64,000 nt of DNA from the NCBI GenBank assembly GCA_029891385.1, contig CM057234.1:23918350-23982349 (forward strand). The letters run 5' to 3'. The translations under genes and the position numbers were made by a program. The DNA is from Erythroxylum novogranatense (Eukaryota > Streptophyta > Magnoliopsida > Malpighiales > Erythroxylaceae). Shown here piece after piece: positions 58,255 to 64,000 of this stretch; the stretch's first letter is position 1, and each line of letters starts with the position of its first letter. The notes under the pieces are model-generated. The model was given only the letters and a program-made list of their open reading frames with translations. It ran no database searches and had not been told where the DNA came from.

Positions 58255-59056
58255 TGTTGGGATATTACTATTTTACTGTTGTTCTTTTAAACAAGACTGA
58301 TAAATAACTTTGTTATTTTGCAGGTATTAAGGAATGCAGAAAAATAAAAAAGACCAAAATTACTTAGTTCGATAGTTTAAAACTATCTGCGTCCAAGGTT
58401 CCCACTGATGTGATATTTCACTAGTATGATGAAGAAGAAGAGAAACAGTACAGAGATTGAGTGTATTTATTACACTTGCAAAGAGCCCTTCCAAACTCTC
58501 CTAGTACCTACAGGTGTGTACTCTAGCACTCTCTGAAATTTTCTCACTCTGTTTTTTCACTCTCAAAAACTAAATACAATGTAAATTGAAAGATGAATTT
58601 TCTATATTGTGGTGTCTGTGTCTGATCCTTCTGCTTCTTTTTTTTTTTTTAATATTTGAAGAAGATGATGGCTTTCGAATGAGTTTGCTTGTATCAAACC
58701 ACCTCCATGTGCCTTCCACGTGACTTATTAAAAGGTTCTTCCTCTGTTGTGTGTTTTGTAATATTTGGAGCTTGTGATAATGTAAATACGAAAGTGTTTA
58801 AGTGTTTTGCTTCTAACTTGTATTAAACAATTGAATTTTAACCTTATGCTTCAGACTTGTATTCAATCACGTGGGTGTGTTTGTAAGCTAAATCATTTAT
58901 GTTCTGTCTGAAATATAACCATCGAGAATTTCTCCCCCTTCTCTCTTCGAAGCTCTTCAAACACCAACACACACATCCACTTTCTGTCTTCAATTTTTAC
59001 TTGTTTTCTGTTGAATCTAAGTGAAGTTCGGTGGAGTATAAGTGATTTCCATCACA
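58255..59056 (-). repeat. Copia-2 5' LTR
   Basis: TGTTGGGATATTACT to CCATCACA on the plus strand. Homologous to 53262-54044. Confidence 0.93.
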
Positions 59057-59061
59057 GAAAC

Positions 59062-59320
59062 CAAATCCAATTTTTAAAACATGGATAAAATTCAATTTTT
59101 GACAAACTTCTAATTGAAAGGATATAAAAACATATTATTTCACTTCAAAATGGAGGAAATAATGTGTAATTTGGGCCTCCACAAGAAAATAAAAGAGTTG
59201 AAAATATAAAACTACTATAAAGTCTGACGTTAAATGGTAATCATATTTTCATTTCAGAAAATAAATGAATTGAAATAACTAATTTCTATCTGTCTTTTTG
59301 GATAAGTAATTCAATAAGAT
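59062..59320. other. AT-rich stretch right of Copia-2
   Basis: Nothing recognised. It is under 300 bp and included for continuity. Confidence 0.4.
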
Positions 59321-59324
59321 TCAG

Positions 59325-62240
59325 AAACAGAATTGTTGTTAAACCAATTGATGCTGTTCCGCAAGTTCACGGGTCTCAAGTAGTACAGTATAATATCGTC
59401 CCACAGGGAGTAATTGTGTAAGTACCAGGCTTAGATCACTCAATTAATTGGACTAAGCGATTGGGTAGGATTGGGAAATTAAATTAAAAGAAAATTTAAC
59501 TATCGAAATAAATAAATAGATAAAACTGATGGCGATTGTGTAAAAATGGGGAAATAAGAAAATTAACTAGCAAAAATAACAAAATCAAGCTAAAGAAAAT
59601 TTGCGAATATTTCTAGGCGTTAATTAGGAGGAAATGTGGTAAGCTTCAAGAATGGTTCCACTTTTAGTGCTTTTTATGGACTTTACCCGGATCAATTTAT
59701 GAGGCGAATTTTGGTTAATAGAAGGTTGAGCCTAGAGTTTCTTAGATCCTTTTTCAAGGTATCAAAGGAGTATTACGCAATAATCCTAGTCTACTATCGT
59801 AGCCTAGCAATCAAGCATAACCCATTAAAATCTTTGATCACCTGGTTTTCTCTCATAAATTTAGTCTATGTCTAAATCTGAAATTTATAAGTTCACTGTT
59901 TTGGAGTTCCGTTATTAATTTTCACCTATCGGTTCTTCAATTAACAACTAAGGCTTAGTAATGGTTGGCCAAACACAATACCAGCAGAATTAATATCAAA
60001 ACAGGGAAATCAAAACCCAAAATCCATACAAATAAATCAACCGAAATTTAGTCCATAAAAATTAGCTAAAAGCTTTAGCCCAACCTTGAAGCTTTGAAGA
60101 AACTACTCAATCATAATAAAATGAAGACCACATAAATTATGCTCAGTAAACAACAATAGGAGAGATTAAATAATAGAACAGAAAATATATGAGTTTTCGG
60201 ATCTCCCTCTAATGGTGCGTCACTGAGTGGTCTCCTCAAGCTGCGCCTGCGTTGTTTTGATGGTCTGAAACTCCTCTCTGACGTAGTGTTCGTCCTCCAC
60301 CTGTTGCTTGTCTCATGTTCCACGCACAAGCTAGCTTCTCACTTTCTCCATCTGCCACGTTCCTTGTCTCCACCAGCTCACGTTTTTGGTGTGTGAAAAT
60401 GAGTGACGCCTTCAGCTGCTTCCTTGCCTCCTGCGTTCTCTTTGGTGAATCAGCTTGGTGGTCACCTTCCAGCAGCTGCGTGGTGGTCTCCTCTCAAGCA
60501 CAGCTCACATTGTTTTGATTTAAACCACCAGCTAAAAACATTCTTCCTCCAAGCCACCTCCTGCTATATATGTTCATGCACCACAACAACCCAGCTCACG
60601 TTATTTTCCTTTTCTCCTTAAACCACCATCCATCTTCATTCATGTGTTTGCTACCCACGTGTCTTCTTTTATTCCAGCTATCTCTTGGTTCTCTTAACCC
60701 CAACCAGCTACTTAGTTCTCGCACAACACCTTCAGTTCACTCACCTTTCACTTGACTCACACACCTGGTTCCACCTTTTTATTTTTCTGCTTCCTCTCCT
60801 TCTTATTTTCCCTTCACGCCAGTTCACTCACAGCCCCCTTCAATTCACGCTCACTCTTTCTTTTCAGCTCACGTCCTTCTCTAGTTCCCCTCAGACCACA
60901 CACCCTTGGTTTTGCCCAGCACACACTTCACGTTATTCACCTGTTCACTCCTCTCACCAAGTCACTTCAGTTCACGTTACTCACACAACACACACTCCAC
61001 CCTCAGTCCATACTTCCTCTGGTTAACGCACTTCACACTGCCCTTTTCAATGTGGATGCTTCAACTTTTTTTCTCACTCTCCAGCCATCTTCTCTCCACT
61101 AACCAGTAGCTAAGTTATAACTCCCCAGCTGTTCACGTCTTCACCAAGCCACCAGCTGCTACTTCATGTGAGGGTGTTTTGTCCCTAACTAACACCACCT
61201 GCTACCTTCAACGTGAGTGAGTGGAGAGTCTTCAGGTCACAGCAGCAACGTGCTCCTCCCATTCAGCTAACGTGTGTGTGTTTTGAGTGTATCTTTTATC
61301 TTTTCTCCAGTCCACTAGCTAAAATTTAACCATTCCATGCTTCAGCTGTCTCGTTGTGTTTGGAGTAGAGTGTACAGTGATGATGCGTTGGCTCCACCCC
61401 TTGTTTTCTCTACTGCTAATGTTTCATTGTTATCTCCACGCACAACTCACATTTCTTCACTAGCTTCTCACGTTGAAGTCTCCAGAAGACTTTGTCATGT
61501 TGCTTCCTTCCATTCAGCTAACGTAAGTGTGAGTGGTTGTAATGTCTTGAGAGCTGGTCCCCTCGTTTTGCTCAACTTGCGTTTTTACCCAGCTATGCTT
61601 GTGTGATGTGACAATTAAGCTTGTCCATTCAATTTAAAAGCTAGCACATACCGACTGCTTTTCGCTATGCTTCCCTGCTGTTGCCTCTTGCGTTTTATCC
61701 TCCAGCTCATTCAAGTCTTCTGTCTTTATGTATCTCTCTAGCACTCTTCAGTCCACGCACCCCTTCAGCTCAATGTGTCTTCTTCTTTTTGTGTTGTGCG
61801 TTGTCTTTCAAATTTAAAAACCTAAAGCCTCCAAAACGGTTTTTTTTTTCTCCTGCCCAAAACGTCACCTAGTCCAGCTCTCCACTGCCGTTTTATCTTT
61901 TGTTATGTCTCTCCTTCTTAGCTTTCAAAACCTAAACATTGTTCTCTTTTTGAAGTCCTCCTTTCAGCTGCGTTTTGGTCTCTTCTACGTCGTTTTCCTT
62001 TATGCTACTGCTGCGTTTTTTTTATTCTTTTAGCTTGCTTCCACCTTTAATTTCGCTTAGGCCATGGACATACCGCGAGCAAATTTTTGGGTCTAATTTG
62101 AAGCCAAATTTCATGCTGTTTAAAAAAAATCAGAAAATAAAATAAATAACAAATTCGATGAAAATAAATAAATTAACCTAAAAATGCTACTAAAATGGAT
62201 GGATGAATATGTAAAATAAATGCAAATATGACCTAAATAC
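59325..62240. repeat. Unclassified non-coding repeat-like region
   Basis: It opens with 'CCGCAAGTTCACGGGTCTCAAGTAGTACAGTATAATATCGTCCCACAGGGAGTAATTGTG'-style wording (59360-59420). I recall the type 'tgcaagtgcacg...taatatcg..ccacagggat' from many plant genomes as part of a dispersed repeat. The 79-codon frame at 59636 has no known match. 60300-62060 is pyrimidine-rich. 62100-62240 is A-rich, with repeated AATAAATAAA and AAATGGATGGATGAATATG words of the kind that close such repeats. Boundaries and class are uncertain. Confidence 0.35.
60300..62060 (+). other. 1.75-kb pyrimidine-rich plus strand with recurring CAGCTCACGT words
   Basis: C plus T dominate the plus strand throughout. CAGCTCACGT or CAGCTAACGT variants occur near 60372, 60500, 60592, 60862, 61263 and 61516. 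Overlapping Ser/Leu/Pro/His-rich frames of 60-116 codons in all three plus frames follow from this composition, and none looks like a protein. Confidence 0.7.
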
Positions 62241-63044
62241 CTATATGAATTGAACCAAACACCAATTTGAAGGAAACTATTACAGTAAAAGTTCTAAATA
62301 TTAAATAATTTATTTAATTGTAAATGTTGACCCCAAGAATAACCTCAACAATATAATGGTTTTAGAAATATTCAATTATAACCGTTAGTTCAAGGTACCC
62401 ACCAAAATATTATGTTTACAATACAGCTACGATCACATTTTAAAACATATGTAAGTCCTAATAAAGTGAAATTAATTAAGTTTAATCACATCGTTTGACA
62501 TCCCTTTAGAACTTCCCCAAAACACCTTAATCTTTTTGTTTATTATACAATAAAAAAAGCGTAAGATCAATTATTCAATAAAAGACATAGTGGCAGTAGC
62601 TAAAGGAAATAGTTCTGATATTGGCATCACACAAATATACTACATCTCATGAGATAAATATTAATTTTAAATAATGTAAAAAAGGTATAATTGACATATA
62701 TCTAGTGTTATGAATTGAAGACTGTAATATATTTTAAATTTCATTGAGTACAAGCAAATTGTATAATTTATCCTTTTGAAATTTAAGGAGGAGAAAATAT
62801 TAATAGTAAGTAGCAAGAATATATTCCTGTTCCTGGACAATCACAAATAAGGAGGAAATAGCATTTTTGTTATTGAAAAATGTGTATAAAGTGGACTAAA
62901 GTATATATATAACATATCTTGAAAAGATGCCCTATTACACTTGTATTGAAGACTAAGCTTGAAGAAGTTATGCACATAAATTTATTCAGATAAAGAATTC
63001 AAGAGATCAATGAAAGCACAGGAATAGGCAAAGTAGATGAAATT
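62241..63044. other. AT-rich intergenic stretch
   Basis: No gene or element boundary recognised. If the ORF at 63093-63212 belongs to a spliced transcript, this would include its first intron (minus strand). Confidence 0.4.
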
Positions 63045-63092
63045 ACTTACCACCCCCAACATTGGAGGCAAGGAAACAGCCGTGTACAAACG

Positions 63093-63212
63093 TTAAATAT
63101 CCGATTCCATGTCTGAATCGTATTTTGTTTGAACGTTACCAAATTTCACTGGCCCTGGAGGTTGCTTCCCTGATGATATGGATGCTTTCCCTACATATGC
63201 GCTCATGGCCAT
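63093..63212 (-). CDS. Candidate 39-residue ORF ahead of a splice donor
   Basis: The minus strand has ATGGCCATG in a good context, then 39 codons (MAMSAYVGKASISSGKQPPG, then PVKFGNVQTKYDSDMESDI) and TAA. Codon use looks more coding-like than the AT-rich surroundings. Forty-two bases after the stop comes GGGGGTG|GTAAGT, a consensus donor (GT at 63049-63050), so this may be the first exon of a spliced transcript with a short upstream ORF, or a gene-start relic. I do not recognise the peptide. Continuation to the left was not found. It could be a chance frame. Confidence 0.3.
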   Translation of the reverse strand: MAMSAYVGKASISSGKQPPGPVKFGNVQTKYDSDMESDI

Positions 63213-64000
63213 GCCGTTAGGTATTCTTCACACTTTTTTTGATTCTGATAATTAATTATTTAAGCGGCTAATGGCAGTGAAGCCGCTATATTGAGCAAAG
63301 TTGTGTGCCACTTGATGACCTAAATGAGGAATAGGTTGACCCACATGCCTATTTTAGTCTCCCATCACCTTCGCTCGCCAGACCAAGACCTAATCAAATG
63401 CCTACTTGGGAATAGCTGGTTAGGTAGATTTTTTGGGCATTGAAAAGAAAGAGGGCATTCCGCTGGTCTTTAAAGTGCATTACAACGTCTAACCGCACAC
63501 ATAATAATTGCATTAGGCCGGCGGGAGAATTTGTGTTGGACCCAAATGGCAAAAAGATTCATACTGATCACTAAAGAAATTTTATATGTTTCTTCATGCT
63601 AGCTTATAGCGTTACACGATCAAATCTTACATCAAGTCAAAAAGATGGATTAAACGACGAAATTCTACCAAGCATTTTTGCTTCTTTTCATCATACTTTG
63701 GTCACGAGTTGCGAATTCCCATGAGATAAATTTACTACTAGCCTGATAATGAATGAGGACCTGATAATGAGTCTAACTAAGAATCAGACTACACGTGTAT
63801 TGTTCTTTTTAAAAAAAATCCCCTTCCCTGCTCCTTCTTAAGTAACCAATTTGTAGCTTGAACTTATTAAATTAAAAATTAATGAAATTAAATTCTGAAC
63901 TTTTAACATTACAAGTAGTAATTAATCTCCTTCGCAAACATCTGGCGTAAAAAATATCTTAAAACCGAACTTGGTGAAGATCAATGAACACGTGATCTGT
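63213..64000. other. Intergenic stretch at the window end
   Basis: It could include the promoter of a minus-strand transcript through 63093-63212. A 7-bp inverted repeat AGCGGCT...AGCCGCT lies at about 63264-63288. No other gene signal. Confidence 0.35.

Larger units (their letters stand above)
53262..59056 (-). mobile_element. Complete Ty1/copia LTR retrotransposon (Copia-2)
   Basis: LTRs of 783 bp (53262-54044) and 802 bp (58255-59056) flank 4.21 kb. The 5-bp duplication GAAAC is at 53257-53261 and 59057-59061. Minus-strand order: 5' LTR, primer site, gag with zinc knuckle, protease, integrase, reverse transcriptase (YIDD), RNase H, polypurine tract, 3' LTR. The LTRs differ at roughly one base in ten over their first 200 bases, so this insertion is older than Copia-1. 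Coding regions carry stops and frameshifts but stay recognisable throughout. The domain order fixes copia. A Tork-like lineage is possible but not shown. Confidence 0.95.

Noticed and set aside
60685..61109. Three overlapping ORFs of 67-116 codons
   Set aside because: All three plus frames are open because the strand is pyrimidine-rich; no protein signature.
1..64000. tRNA or rRNA genes
   Set aside because: Scanning for B-box-like GGTTCGAATCC words and rRNA-like GC-rich blocks found none with a supporting fold.

Overview
The window is AT-rich nuclear DNA of a flowering plant, most likely a eudicot. It holds one complete host gene with textbook R2R3-MYB exon structure. The rest is mainly plant transposable elements: Ty1/copia elements with initiator-tRNA-Met primer sites, Ty3/gypsy LTRs, a PIF/Harbinger transposon and a hAT-type miniature element. 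The species cannot be named from the sequence alone.

Layout. Positions 1-1628 are the 3' part of a gypsy-type LTR. From 1.6 to 9 kb lie AT-rich intergenic DNA, a decayed ORF, a possible DNA-transposon end and a copia-type LTR (5607-7215) with an adjoining primer-site-like word. The one convincing gene is at 9322-10558 on the plus strand: three exons, 312 residues, closest to MYB60 of MYB subgroup 1. A solo LTR of the same family as the 5.6-kb copy lies at 13683-15680 (target duplication CTTAT) and carries a 437-bp hAT-like element. A complete but coding-dead copia element (Copia-1) occupies 16828-26590 on the minus strand, with CATAT duplications.

From about 27.0 to 49.5 kb the sequence reads as one LTR of the 5.6-kb family split in two (about 27000-27635 and 48674-49515) by about 21 kb of nested DNA. 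The insert begins with a PIF/Harbinger element (transposase 28.1-29.5 kb, Myb/SANT-like ORF1 29.8-31.0 kb, both minus strand). It also contains two host-gene-like exons at 33.9-34.1 kb that resemble the C-terminal part of a Ste20-type kinase, a gypsy-type solo LTR (36170-38788), a CGTCTTAGTTT minisatellite, a 4.58-kb solo LTR (41030-45606, duplication TGGAT), a gypsy reverse-transcriptase scrap and another LTR tail ending at 47653.

A second, older complete copia element (Copia-2, 53262-59056, minus strand, GAAAC duplications) follows. Then come about 2.7 kb of non-coding, repeat-like sequence with a striking pyrimidine-rich plus strand, and AT-rich DNA with a 39-codon ORF followed by a consensus splice donor. 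Apart from the MYB gene, every long coding signal belongs to a mobile element or is broken. The history is repeated nested insertion followed by solo-LTR formation and decay.
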